A stretch of 64,000 nt of DNA from JBHFEI01 sp041928815 (GCF_041928815.1 NZ_JBHFEI010000001.1:516721-580720), one strand, 5' to 3'. Shown: positions 35,460 through 44,176, counted from the first letter of the stretch. The notes: a model not told the origin generated them from the letters alone. Numbers and translations: made by a program.

Positions 35460-36613
35460 CAGGCGAACTCCGCGCGGATCTTCGCCGTGTGCTCGCCGAC
35501 CTTCGGCGCGGCCCGTCCGGAGACGGGCCGGCGGCCGTCGACGCGGACGGGGCAGCGGGTGGTGTCGATCGTCACGCCGTCGTCGCGGGTCACCGTCTGC
35601 AGCATGTCGAGCAGGCGGAAGCCCTCGCTCGCCATCAGGTCCGGCCATTCGAGCACGCGCGAACACCAGATGTCGGCGGGTTCGAGGATCGACAGCCAGT
35701 GATCGACGGTTTCCGAGGCGATCCTTTCGGCGATCAGGCGCTTGATCGCGTCGCGCTCGGTGAACCAGGCGCGGCTGTCGTCGCGATAGGGGGCGAGCGC
35801 GGCGATGCCCAGCAGATCCTGCAGCCGGCCGAGCGGGGTCATGGCGATCGCCAGATAGCCGTCCTTGGCCGGATAGACGCCGTAGGGCGCGGAGAGATAG
35901 GCATGCGCGCTGCGGAAATCCGAGCGCCTCGGCTTGCGCCCGCCGTCGTTCAGATGGGTGGTCAGCACCTCAAACTGGAAGTCGACGAGGCTTTCGAGCA
36001 GGCTCGTCTGGATATGGGCGCCGCGACCGGAAATGCCGCGCCGGACGAGCGCGGCGAGGATGCCCTGGCAGGCATTGGCGCCGGCGAGCATGTCGGCGAC
36101 GGCGAGGCCGAAGGGCACCGGCCCCTGCCCCTCGTCGCCGTTCAGCCACATCAGGCCGGAGCGCGCCTGGGCGAGCAGGTCCTGCCCCGGCCGCGCCACC
36201 CAGGGGCCCTCCTCGCCGTAGCCGCTGATCGAGGCATAGACGATCGACGGATTGATCGCCGTCACCGCCTCGTAGCCAAGGCCGAGCCGCTCGATGACGC
36301 CGGGGCGGAAATTCTGGATCAGCACGTCGGCCTTGGCGATCAGCCGTCGCAGGAAGGAAAGGTCGTCGGCGCTCTTCAGATCGAGGCCGAGGCTCTCCTT
36401 GCCGCGGTTGATGGCGTGGAACAGGGTCGAATCGCCGCCAAGCTCGGTGTCGCTCAGATAGAGACGGCGGGACAGGTCGCCGCCATCCGGACGCTCGATC
36501 TTGATCACCCGGGCGCCGAGGTCGAGCAGCCGCAGCGAGCAATAGGGCCCGGACAGAAACTGGCTCATGTCGACCACGGTCAGGCCGGCGAGCAGCCCGG
36601 CATCATCCTGCAT
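35459..36613 (-). CDS. CaiB/BaiF family CoA-transferase
   Basis: A 384-residue family III CoA-transferase: LTVVDMSQFLSGPYCSLRLL, VIKIERPDGGDLSRR, FHAINRGKESLGLDL, SGYGEEGPWVARPGQDLL and ASLLES-like QTSLLESLVDF; the catalytic Asp is in AVADMLAGANA. These enzymes move CoA between carboxylic acids. GGGAGG before ATG 36613 sets the start rather than 36649. Transcribed with the solute-binding-like gene; a motif shared with the lactonase promoter lies about 63 bases upstream. Confidence 0.87.
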   Translation of the reverse strand: MQDDAGLLAGLTVVDMSQFLSGPYCSLRLLDLGARVIKIERPDGGDLSRRLYLSDTELGGDSTLFHAINRGKESLGLDLKSADDLSFLRRLIAKADVLIQNFRPGVIERLGLGYEAVTAINPSIVYASISGYGEEGPWVARPGQDLLAQARSGLMWLNGDEGQGPVPFGLAVADMLAGANACQGILAALVRRGISGRGAHIQTSLLESLVDFQFEVLTTHLNDGGRKPRRSDFRSAHAYLSAPYGVYPAKDGYLAIAMTPLGRLQDLLGIAALAPYRDDSRAWFTERDAIKRLIAERIASETVDHWLSILEPADIWCSRVLEWPDLMASEGFRLLDMLQTVTRDDGVTIDTTRCPVRVDGRRPVSGRAAPKVGEHTAKIRAEFA

Positions 36614-36675
36614 TCCGATATCCTCCCGAGGCCCTGCGGGCGGCCCCATCCTGCCGAAACATTCTTATTTAAATT

Positions 36676-36688
36676 ACCCGTTCATATA
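36676..36688 (-). promoter_or_regulatory. putative IclR operator before the CoA-transferase gene
   Basis: Minus-strand TATATGAACGGGT, sharing the TGAACGGG core and flanking A/T with 33331-33345. The rest of the 36.61-36.88 kb gap is high-GC sequence in which I see no gene; a GGCGGGGC/GCCCCGCC hairpin at 36842-36864 lacks a T tract. Confidence 0.45.
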
Positions 36689-36880
36689 TGGGATGTTCGG
36701 CAGGGTCTTGTCAACGGCCGCGACGCGACGTTCGGGACGCGAGGGACCGATCGCGCGGGTGGCATGCGCGACGTCGCGGAACCGGACATGTCGGGAAGGA
36801 CGGGGGCACGGCCAGACGGCGCGGCCCGCCGTCGAGAAGGCGGCGGGGCACGGCCGGCCCCGCCACCGCCCCGGGGGCTC

Positions 36881-37537
36881 TCAGAACAGCGTCTTCACCT
36901 TGTCGGCGATCGCATGGCCGAGGCGGATGTTTGTCTCGGCGGAGAAATGGATGCCGTCGACGCCATCCGTCTGGACGTGGTCGCCGGCGGCGAGGAACTC
37001 GACCTTCATGAAATCGGCCAGCGCCTTGTAGAGCCTTGCCAGTTCCTTCGACTTCTCGTAACCGCCGTCGAACATGCCCTCGAACCAGGGATCGGGCATG
37101 GGGGCGAGCGGCGGCGGTGCCACCACCAGCACCTTCGGCGCCGGATAGGGCGTGCCGATGCCGCCGGCCGAGCCCAGAACCTGGCCGACGAGCTTGCCCA
37201 TGCCGTTGGCGATCTCGTAGGGCGTGCGGTGGAAATAGGATTTCGTGTCGTTGGTGCCGAGCAGGAGGATGACGAGGTCGAGCGGCAGATGGCTCGCGAG
37301 CGCCGCCGGCAGGTAGGCGCTGCCGTTGAGCCGCGGATCGTTCGGATCGTCGAGGCTGGTGGTGCGGGCGCTGAGCCCCTCCTCGACGATATGGTAGCCG
37401 TCGCCGAGCCGGGCCGCCATGGCGCCGGTCCAGCGCTGTTCGAAAGGATATCTGAGCGTCGGGGCGGATTCCGCAACCGGAATCCAGCCCCAGGTGAGCG
37501 AGTCGCCAAAACACATGATCGCGCGCTTGTCGGCCAT
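36881..37537 (-). CDS. SGNH/GDSL hydrolase (esterase), first copy
   Basis: A 218-residue cytoplasmic SGNH esterase: block I IMCFGDSLTWGWIP, block II IVEEGLSARTTS with the oxyanion Gly, block III LLLGTNDTKSYF, and catalytic Asp/His in GVDGIHFSAETN. Resembles arylesterase and acetyl-xylooligosaccharide esterase types. No signal peptide. It is the last gene of the CUT2 sugar operon; a second copy lies beyond the operon start at 42405. Confidence 0.88.
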   Translation of the reverse strand: MADKRAIMCFGDSLTWGWIPVAESAPTLRYPFEQRWTGAMAARLGDGYHIVEEGLSARTTSLDDPNDPRLNGSAYLPAALASHLPLDLVILLLGTNDTKSYFHRTPYEIANGMGKLVGQVLGSAGGIGTPYPAPKVLVVAPPPLAPMPDPWFEGMFDGGYEKSKELARLYKALADFMKVEFLAAGDHVQTDGVDGIHFSAETNIRLGHAIADKVKTLF

Positions 37538-37567
37538 TTCGGTCCTCCTTCTAATGGCTGGTGAAAC

Positions 37568-38518
37568 TTATCGCTTGGCGCTGAGGCCGTAGAAGATCGC
37601 CGCGAACAGGATGATCAGTCCCTGCGCGACCAGCTTGCCCGCATCGCCGACACCGAACATCGTCATCACGACGAAGAGGAAGGCGAAGCAGAGCACGCCG
37701 AAGAACGGCCCCCAGACGCCGCCCTCGCCGCGGCCGAAGACCACGCCGCCGAGAATGGTGGCGGCAACGGAGAGGATCGGCAGGTCGAGGCCGACGCGCA
37801 CGCTGCCGACCGCGATCGACGCGGTCTGGACCAGGGCGGCGACCGCCGCGATCAGCCCCGCCAGCGTGTGCGCGAGGATGACGGTGCGCTCGACCGGCAC
37901 GCCGGAGACGTGGGCGGCCTGCATGTTCTCGCCGACCGCGGTGACGAAGCGGCCGAACACGGCCTGCGACAGGAACAGCGCCATCGCCGCCGTCAGCACC
38001 ACCCAGAAGATCACCGGCGTCGGCAGGCCGAGGAGGCGCGTGTTGAACAGTTCGCCGAAGACGGCCGGCACGTCGCCCGGCGGCTTGCCGCTCGACAGGT
38101 ACTGGACGAAGCCGACGAGCACGATGCTCAGCGCCAGCGTGACGATGACCGCCGAGACCCGGCGCTTCGCCACCATCACCCCGTTGAAGAGACCGATGAC
38201 GAGGCCGATCAGAAGGGCGACCCCGACGAAGAAGGCGAGCGAGGCGCCGGCGAAGACGCCCGACGAGATGCAGTAGTTGATCAGGAGGATGACGCCGCCG
38301 CCGGAGAGATCGATCGACTTCACCCGCATCACCAGCAACTGCCCGAGCACGAGGATGCCGAGCGGCACGACTTGGCGGACGAAGACGCCGATGACGTTCA
38401 GATTGAACATCTGCGGCCGCGCGGCGAACAGGATGACGAGCAGCAGCGCCAGCAGGTAGTAGGAGGGCGGCACCCTGGCAAGACGCCGGAGGACGGGGGA
38501 CTGGACGAGCAACGACAT
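37568..38518 (-). CDS. sugar ABC transporter permease (ribose/CUT2 type), second
   Basis: A 316-residue hydrophobic permease with about ten helices; conserved CUT2 features LGQLLVMRVKSIDLSGGGVI, RFVTAVGENMQAAHVSGVP and SVAATILGGVVFGRGEGGVWG. Ends 30 bases before the esterase gene and follows the first permease after three bases. Confidence 0.92.
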   Translation of the reverse strand: MSLLVQSPVLRRLARVPPSYYLLALLLVILFAARPQMFNLNVIGVFVRQVVPLGILVLGQLLVMRVKSIDLSGGGVILLINYCISSGVFAGASLAFFVGVALLIGLVIGLFNGVMVAKRRVSAVIVTLALSIVLVGFVQYLSSGKPPGDVPAVFGELFNTRLLGLPTPVIFWVVLTAAMALFLSQAVFGRFVTAVGENMQAAHVSGVPVERTVILAHTLAGLIAAVAALVQTASIAVGSVRVGLDLPILSVAATILGGVVFGRGEGGVWGPFFGVLCFAFLFVVMTMFGVGDAGKLVAQGLIILFAAIFYGLSAKR

Positions 38519-38521
38519 CGC

Positions 38522-39496
38522 TTACAACCCGATCTTCTTGCGCGACTGGAGGCCGACGACGGCCATCAGCAGCACGCCCTTGACCGCGGTCTGGACGAAG
38601 GGCGTGACATTGGTGAGGTTCATGCCGTTCGACAGGAGCGCCAGCACCACGACGCCGATCACCGTGCCGTGCAGGCTGCCGACGCCGCCGGAGAGCTGCG
38701 TGCCGCCGATCGCCACCGCCGTGATCGCGTCGAGCTCCATCAAAAGGCCGACATTCGGATCGCCCGAGACGATGCGGCCGGCGAGGAATACGCCGGCAAG
38801 GGCGGCGAAGAGCGAGGAGATCACATAGGCGAGCAGGATGTTGCGGCTCGCGGGGATGCCGAAATTGCGCGCCGCGTCGGAACTTCCCGAGGCGATGCCG
38901 CCGCCGATGGCGAAGAGATGCAGGCCGTAGCGCGAGCCGTAGAGCAGTTTCCACGCGACGAGCAGGGTGGCGATGCCCCAGAGGATCGGCAGGGGAATGC
39001 CAGCGACGGAGCCGTCGACCGACCAGCGCACCAGATCGGGCACCGAGCCTCCCGACACCGGCCGCAGCACCCTGGTGATGCCGAGCACGACATATTGCAT
39101 CGAGAGCGTGGCGATGATCGGGTGGACGTTGAGGCGCGTAACGCAGAGGCCGTTGACGGCACCGATCAGCGCAGCGAGCGCGAAGACGCCGGGAAGCGTG
39201 ACGATGCCGGGCAGATCGAGCGCCAGGATCGCCGTGGTGAAGCTGACGACCGAGCCGACCGACAGATCCAGCCCGCCGACGAGCACGACGAACATCTGGC
39301 CGACCGCCGTGATCAGCAGCGGCATGGCCTGGGCGACGAGATTGGCGAGGTTGCTCCACTGGCCGAACTGGCTCGTGGTGGCGCCGAGCCAGAGCGCCAT
39401 CGCCAGGGCGACAGCGAGGGGCAGCGCCCAGAGGCCCTGGCGGTGGCCGCGCCCCGCGAGGAGCTTTTGAAACCTACCGGACTTCGCTGTGGTCAT
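38522..39496 (-). CDS. sugar ABC transporter permease (ribose/CUT2 type), first
   Basis: A 324-residue permease: AVGQMFVVLVGGLDLSVGSV, NVHPIIATLSMQYVVLGI, IGGGIASGSSDAARNFGIPA and AVAIGGTQLSGGVGS are typical of RbsC-like proteins. Two non-identical permeases in one operon imply a heterodimeric channel. 15 bases downstream of the ATPase. Confidence 0.92.
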   Translation of the reverse strand: MTTAKSGRFQKLLAGRGHRQGLWALPLAVALAMALWLGATTSQFGQWSNLANLVAQAMPLLITAVGQMFVVLVGGLDLSVGSVVSFTTAILALDLPGIVTLPGVFALAALIGAVNGLCVTRLNVHPIIATLSMQYVVLGITRVLRPVSGGSVPDLVRWSVDGSVAGIPLPILWGIATLLVAWKLLYGSRYGLHLFAIGGGIASGSSDAARNFGIPASRNILLAYVISSLFAALAGVFLAGRIVSGDPNVGLLMELDAITAVAIGGTQLSGGVGSLHGTVIGVVVLALLSNGMNLTNVTPFVQTAVKGVLLMAVVGLQSRKKIGL

Positions 39497-39511
39497 CGAC
39501 CTTCCCCGTCT

Positions 39512-41005
39512 TCATGCGCCAAGCGCGGCGTCGAGGATGGCGTGCTCGCTCGCCTCCGCCGCCGGCATTTCCGAAACCACGGTGTTGCCGTGGACGACGT
39601 AGAGCCGGTCGCAGAGGCCGATCAGTTCCACGGTCTCGCGCGACAGCACGAGGACGGCGCCGCCGGCACGGGCGAAATCGCGCAGGATCCGGTAGATCTC
39701 CGCCTTGGCGCCGATGTCGACCCCGCGCGTCGGCTCCTCGATCAGCAGAAGATCCGCATCGGTGGCGAGCGCGCGGCCGAGCAGCACCTTCTGCTGGTTC
39801 CCGCCCGACAGCGCGCCGACCATCGTCGAGGGCCCCGCGGCCTTGACGCCGAGCCGGCGCATCGTGTCCGCGATCACGCCGCCGTAGCGGCACGCCCGGG
39901 CCGTCGCCGGCCTTGCGGCATGCAGCGCCATCGCGATGTTCTGGCCGACGGAGAGACCGAGGAACAGGCCCTCGTCCTTGCGGTCCTCCGGCACGAAGGC
40001 GCCGCCAAGCGCCTGAAGCCGCCGAACGCCGCTCTCCTTCGGAAAAGGCAGGTTCAGGACCATGCCGCGGCGCGAGACGCTGCCCTCGACCGGCGCGAAC
40101 TGGCCGACGAGCGCGCGCAGCACCTTCTGCTGCCCCTGCCCCTCGAGCCCCGCCAGCCCGACGATCTCGCCCTTGCGCAGCTTAAGGGAGAGGGGCGTCG
40201 CGCCGGGCTCCAGCCGCAGCCCGTCGATCGAAAGCGCGATCTCGCCCGTTCCCTCGCCGCGACGCGGATAGAGGTCCTCCAGCTCCCGGCCGACCATCAT
40301 CGCGATCAGCGAGGAGGGCGTCATCTCGGACAGCGGCCGGGTGCCGACCCGCTGGCCGTCCTTCAGCACGGTGACCACGTCGCAAATGGCGAAGATCTCG
40401 TCCATGCGATGCGAAATGTAGACGATCGCCTTGCCGGCATCGCGCAAGGCCCGGATGTGGCGGTTGAGGATCTCGACATCGGCGGCGTTCAGCGCCGCCG
40501 TCGGTTCGTCGAGGATGAAGACGCTCGCGTCCGCGTCGATGCCGTGGGCGATCTCGACGAACTGCCGCTCGGCGATCGAGAGTTCCGAGACGAGCGTGTC
40601 GGGATTAAGCGCTAGGCCCAGCTTTGCCAGCGCCCCTTGTGTCTCTTCACGCATGCGATGCCGGTCGATGGTGCCGAAGCGGCCGATCGGCTCGCGGCCG
40701 AGGAACATATTCTCGGCGATCGTCATGTTCGGCAGGAGCGACAGTTCCTGGAAGACCGTCGAGATGCCCGCCTCGAGCGCCGCCCGCGGATTGGCGAAGG
40801 AGACCGCCGCGCCGAGGCGGCAGATGTCGCCGCTGTCGGGCTGGTGCACGCCGGCGAGGATCTTCATCAGCGTCGATTTTCCTGCGCCGTTCTCGCCCAT
40901 CAGCGCATGGACGGTGCCGGGGGACAGCGACAGCGAGACGTCCTTCAGCGCGACGCTCGCGCCGAAGGCCTTGGATATGCCGGACATGGTGACGAGATCG
41001 GTCAT
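39512..41005 (-). CDS. sugar ABC transporter ATP-binding protein (RbsA/CUT2 type)
   Basis: A 497-residue double-cassette ATPase. The N-terminal half has Walker A MGENGAGKSTLMKIL, signature LSIAERQFVEIA, Walker B VFILDEPTAALN. The C-terminal half lacks a good Walker A (GLEGQGQQKVLRAL), as in RbsA, but keeps LSGGNQQKVLLGRA and LIEEPTRGVD. It powers the CUT2 importer with the permeases and binding protein here. A hairpin separates it from the upstream binding-protein gene. Confidence 0.93.
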   Translation of the reverse strand: MTDLVTMSGISKAFGASVALKDVSLSLSPGTVHALMGENGAGKSTLMKILAGVHQPDSGDICRLGAAVSFANPRAALEAGISTVFQELSLLPNMTIAENMFLGREPIGRFGTIDRHRMREETQGALAKLGLALNPDTLVSELSIAERQFVEIAHGIDADASVFILDEPTAALNAADVEILNRHIRALRDAGKAIVYISHRMDEIFAICDVVTVLKDGQRVGTRPLSEMTPSSLIAMMVGRELEDLYPRRGEGTGEIALSIDGLRLEPGATPLSLKLRKGEIVGLAGLEGQGQQKVLRALVGQFAPVEGSVSRRGMVLNLPFPKESGVRRLQALGGAFVPEDRKDEGLFLGLSVGQNIAMALHAARPATARACRYGGVIADTMRRLGVKAAGPSTMVGALSGGNQQKVLLGRALATDADLLLIEEPTRGVDIGAKAEIYRILRDFARAGGAVLVLSRETVELIGLCDRLYVVHGNTVVSEMPAAEASEHAILDAALGA

Positions 41006-41024
41006 CGTTCCTCCGCGTGCCGCG

Positions 41025-41047
41025 GGAGGCGGACAGCGCCCGCCTCC
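41025..41047 (-). other. intercistronic stem-loop after the CUT2 binding-protein gene
   Basis: GGAGGCGG-(7 bases)-CCGCCTCC in the 55-base gap between binding protein and ATPase. It is placed just as in the other sugar operon (31021) and has no T tract. Confidence 0.5.
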
Positions 41048-41060
41048 TCACGACGATGCC

Positions 41061-42137
41061 CTACTGCTTGGCGTAGAACGTCTTCAGCTGCTCCTCGGAA
41101 AGCTCCGACGGCCACCAGACATTGGCGGAGAGATCGTCGCGGTAATAGGTCTTGACCTTTTCGAGATCCCAGCCCGGCGGGTTGTAGTCGTAGTGCTTCT
41201 TCAGTTCCTTGCCCTCGAGCAGGGCGACGGCGGCGCGCACGCCGGCGGCCCCTTGCGCGGGACTGTATTCCGAGGAGACCGACTTGAAGCCGTCGGCGAT
41301 CCACTGGCCGAAGAAGCCGTTGTTGCCCTCGCCCGAGATCGGCGGGATCGCCGCGCCGAACTGCTTGAACACGTCGACGCAGGCACGCGTCATGTCGGCG
41401 CCGGAGGACCAGATTCCGTCGACGTTCGGATCGTTGAGGTAGAGCGTCTCGCAGACCTTCTTCGCCTTGTCGTACTGCCAGTCGCCATGCTCCTCGGCGA
41501 CGATCTTGATCTCGCTGCCCTCGAGCGACTGCTGAAGCCCCTTGTAACGGTTGGTGTCCTCCGGATGGCCGGCAAGGCCGCGCAGCACCCAGATGTTGCC
41601 CTTGCCGCCCAGTTCCTTGACGAGGAAGTCGCCCATGACCTTGCCGAAATGCTCCGCGCCGCCCTGGATTTCGGTGGTGTAGGCGTCGGAATCGATGCGG
41701 CCGGTGTGCAGCACGACCGGAATGCCGGCGGCGACCGCCTTCTCGATGCTGGCATTGGCGGACGTCGTCGTCACCGGCTGGACGATGATCGCGTCGACCT
41801 TCTGGGCGATCAGGTCCTCGATGTCGGCGACCTGCTTCTTCTGGTCGAAGCCGGCGTCGAGCAGGACGAACTTGGAAATCCGCTGGTCGCGGTCGGCGGC
41901 GGCCTGCGCCTCATGGGCGACCTGGACGGTCCAGGTGTTGGCGTTGACGCCGAAACTGCTCATGCCGATGACCCAGGGCGCGTCCTTCCTGTACTTGCCC
42001 GCCTCGACCGAGGGATTGTCGCCCTCGCGCACAGTGAGCCCGTCCATGAGCTTGACGTCCTCGGCGCCGACCGGCGTGGCGAAGACCACGCCCGCGAGCA
42101 GCACCGAGATGCCGATGTTCCTGATGATGCTTCTCAT
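41061..42137 (-). CDS. sugar ABC transporter substrate-binding protein (ribose/CUT2 type)
   Basis: A 358-residue periplasmic binding protein: signal peptide MRSIIRNIGISVLLAGVVFA TPVGA, then PWVIGMSSFGVNANTWTVQV, LIAQKVDAIIVQPVTTTS, LHTGRIDSDAYTTEIQGG and VDGIWSSGADMTRACVDVF. GGAGGAGAAGG before ATG 42137 gives the start. First gene of the operon; the ligand is unknown, but esterases on both sides suggest an acylated sugar. Confidence 0.92.
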   Translation of the reverse strand: MRSIIRNIGISVLLAGVVFATPVGAEDVKLMDGLTVREGDNPSVEAGKYRKDAPWVIGMSSFGVNANTWTVQVAHEAQAAADRDQRISKFVLLDAGFDQKKQVADIEDLIAQKVDAIIVQPVTTTSANASIEKAVAAGIPVVLHTGRIDSDAYTTEIQGGAEHFGKVMGDFLVKELGGKGNIWVLRGLAGHPEDTNRYKGLQQSLEGSEIKIVAEEHGDWQYDKAKKVCETLYLNDPNVDGIWSSGADMTRACVDVFKQFGAAIPPISGEGNNGFFGQWIADGFKSVSSEYSPAQGAAGVRAAVALLEGKELKKHYDYNPPGWDLEKVKTYYRDDLSANVWWPSELSEEQLKTFYAKQ

Positions 42138-42301
42138 ACCTTCTCCTCCAAAAGCAGGCATCCGACCGGGAAGACGAGACGCGCAAGGCATGAAGCGGCG
42201 GCGGCCCGCGGCATCTGCCCGGCGCCCGAATGCGGCCTGAAACGGTCTCGAAACTCTCCTCCGGCCAACAGAAAATCACCGGCGATCCGGCCTGTCAATA
42301 G

Positions 42302-42322
42302 TTATTCAGACTGAATGAATAA
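42302..42322. promoter_or_regulatory. palindromic operator between the CUT2 operon and the esterase-ROK genes
   Basis: TTATTCA-N7-TGAATAA, with an inner TTCAG-A-CTGAA palindrome, in an otherwise GC-rich 267-base divergent gap. AT-rich palindromes of this kind are bound by ROK regulators, and a ROK gene is at 43094. It would control both directions. Confidence 0.65.
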
Positions 42323-42404
42323 TCTGCCATCCTTGCAAATCGCACGGTCCGGTGCGACATCTCGGTGCGGAAGGGAGCCCTTCCGGCGATGGAGGATCAT
42401 CAGC

Positions 42405-43052
42405 GTGCGGACCGTCCTGTGCTTCGGCGATTCCAATACCCACGGCCAGATTCCGGGGCGCGGGCCGCTGGAACGCTACCGCCGCGACGAGCGCTGGGGC
42501 GGCGTGCTGGAACGGGCGCTCGGGCCCGGCTGGCAGGTGATCGAGGAGGGGCTCAGCGGCCGCACCACCGTGCATGACGACCCGATCGAGGGCGCGCTGA
42601 AGAACGGCCGGACCTATCTGCGCCCCTGCCTGCAGAGCCACGCGCCGCTCGACCTGATCATCCTCATGCTTGGCACCAACGACCTGAAGCGCCGCTTCAA
42701 CATGCCGCCCTCGGAGGTGGCGATGGGGATCGGCTGCCTCGTCCACGACATCCGCGAGCTGTCGCCGGGCCCGGCCGGCCACGATCCCGAGATCATGATC
42801 GTCGCGCCGCCGCCGATGCTGCCCGACCTCAAGGAATGGGAGCAGATCTTTTCCGGCGCGCAGGAGAAATCCCACCGCCTCGCCCTCGAATTCGAGGTGA
42901 TGGCCGATTCGCTCGAGGTGCACTTCTTCGATGCCGGCACGGTCTGCCAGTGTTCGCCGGCCGACGGCTTTCACATCGATGCGCAGGCGCATGTCAGGCT
43001 CGGCGAGGCCCTGGCGCAGGAAGTGCTGGCGATCGGGTGGCCGGATGCGTGA
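42405..43052 (+). CDS. SGNH/GDSL hydrolase (esterase), second copy
   Basis: A 215-residue SGNH esterase paralogous to the one at 36881-37537: VRTVLCFGDSNTHGQIPGRG, VIEEGLSGRTTVHDDP, LMLGTNDLKRRFNMPP, and SPADGFHIDAQAH for the Asp-His pair. GTG 42405 is preferred: GGAGG lies nine bases before it, and the upstream in-frame ATG at 42315 overlaps the operator. No signal peptide. It heads the esterase-ROK unit divergent from the CUT2 importer. Confidence 0.87.
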   Translation: MRTVLCFGDSNTHGQIPGRGPLERYRRDERWGGVLERALGPGWQVIEEGLSGRTTVHDDPIEGALKNGRTYLRPCLQSHAPLDLIILMLGTNDLKRRFNMPPSEVAMGIGCLVHDIRELSPGPAGHDPEIMIVAPPPMLPDLKEWEQIFSGAQEKSHRLALEFEVMADSLEVHFFDAGTVCQCSPADGFHIDAQAHVRLGEALAQEVLAIGWPDA

Positions 43053-43093
43053 GACCACGGCCATGGCACCCCTTTGCGGGAAGGATCGCCACC

Positions 43094-44176
43094 ATGCCTG
43101 ACATGCGCTTCGCCCCGCCGAACCCGCTGCGCATCGCCGATCGCGCCAGCGGCCTCAATTCGCTGAGCGTGCGCAGCTACAACGAGCGCCTCGTCCTGTC
43201 GCTGCTCCTCCAGACGGAGGCGACGACGCGGCTGGAGATCGGCGAGAAGACCGGGCTCTCCGCCCAGACGATCTCGGTCATCGTCCGCTCGCTGGAACAG
43301 GAGGGGCTGGTCATGCGCGGCGAGGCGCAGAAGGGCCGCGTCGGCCCGCCGACGACGCCCCTGAAGCTCAACCCGGACGGCGCCTGTTCACTCGGCGTCA
43401 GCGTCGGCCATCGCAACACCCATGTCGTGGTCGTCGATTTCGTCGGCACCGTGCAGTACCAGCGGGTGATCCCGCACCGCGCCGCCGGCGCCTTCGACCG
43501 GCCGGAGGACCTGGCACGCGCCCTGCACGGCGCGGTCGACAGCCTGCCGGAGGCGCGGCGCAGCCGCATCGCCGGGATTGGCCTCGCCCTGCCGACGCCA
43601 CCGATGGCGAACGGCCCCGACCATGCGGCGCTGCACCGCTACCTCGAAGGGGAGCTGGCGCTTCCCGTCTTCGTGCAGAACGACATCACGGCCGCCGCTG
43701 GCGGCGAGAGCCTGTTCGGCGCGGCCAGGCGGCTTCAGGATTTCCTGTTCTTCTATCTCGGCGCCCGCCTGCACAGCCGGCTGGTGCTGAACCACCAGAT
43801 CTACAACGGCAATTCACCGATCAGCTACGATGTCGGCGTGCTGGCGCTGGAGCGGCGTCTCCCCGACGCGGTCGCCGCCGGGGCGCAGCTCTGGACGCAG
43901 GCCGGCCGGTGGCCCGATCTCGGCCCGCCCTTCGAGGCGTGGCGCAGCGCCTGCGCCGAACAGCTCCTCGGCCTGATCCGCGCGCTGCTGCAGTTCATCG
44001 AACTGAAGACGGTGGTCCTCTCCTCCTTCGTTCCGGCCGCCATCTGCGCCGATCTCTGCAGGCTGATCCGTGCCGAGCTTCCAGCCCTCGACGCCGTCGT
44101 CGGCGGAACCTCGGCCGCACCGAAGGCAATCGGCGCGGCGAGCCTGCCGTTCAGTTCGCGCTTCATGGTCGACTGA
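43094..44176 (+). CDS. ROK family transcriptional regulator
   Basis: A 360-residue protein: N-terminal MarR-like helix-turn-helix (ATTRLEIGEKTGLSAQTISV, IVRSLEQEGLVMRG) then a ROK domain. The kinase features are eroded: the first phosphate loop reads LGVSVGHRNTHVVVVD instead of DxGGT, and I see no CxCGxxGC zinc motif, so it is a sensor-regulator rather than a sugar kinase. GGAAGGA before ATG 43094. It likely binds the palindrome at 42302 and controls the CUT2 operon and esterases. Confidence 0.85.
   Translation: MPDMRFAPPNPLRIADRASGLNSLSVRSYNERLVLSLLLQTEATTRLEIGEKTGLSAQTISVIVRSLEQEGLVMRGEAQKGRVGPPTTPLKLNPDGACSLGVSVGHRNTHVVVVDFVGTVQYQRVIPHRAAGAFDRPEDLARALHGAVDSLPEARRSRIAGIGLALPTPPMANGPDHAALHRYLEGELALPVFVQNDITAAAGGESLFGAARRLQDFLFFYLGARLHSRLVLNHQIYNGNSPISYDVGVLALERRLPDAVAAGAQLWTQAGRWPDLGPPFEAWRSACAEQLLGLIRALLQFIELKTVVLSSFVPAAICADLCRLIRAELPALDAVVGGTSAAPKAIGAASLPFSSRFMVD

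Noticed and set aside
36842..36864. GGCGGGGC / GCCCCGCC hairpin after the SGNH esterase gene
   Set aside because: No T tract on the minus strand and the surrounding 100 bases are extremely GC-rich, so such repeats arise by chance.
37868..40615. A 915-codon plus-strand open frame
   Set aside because: Antisense to the CUT2 permeases and ATPase, with no recognisable domain and a low-complexity charged sequence.
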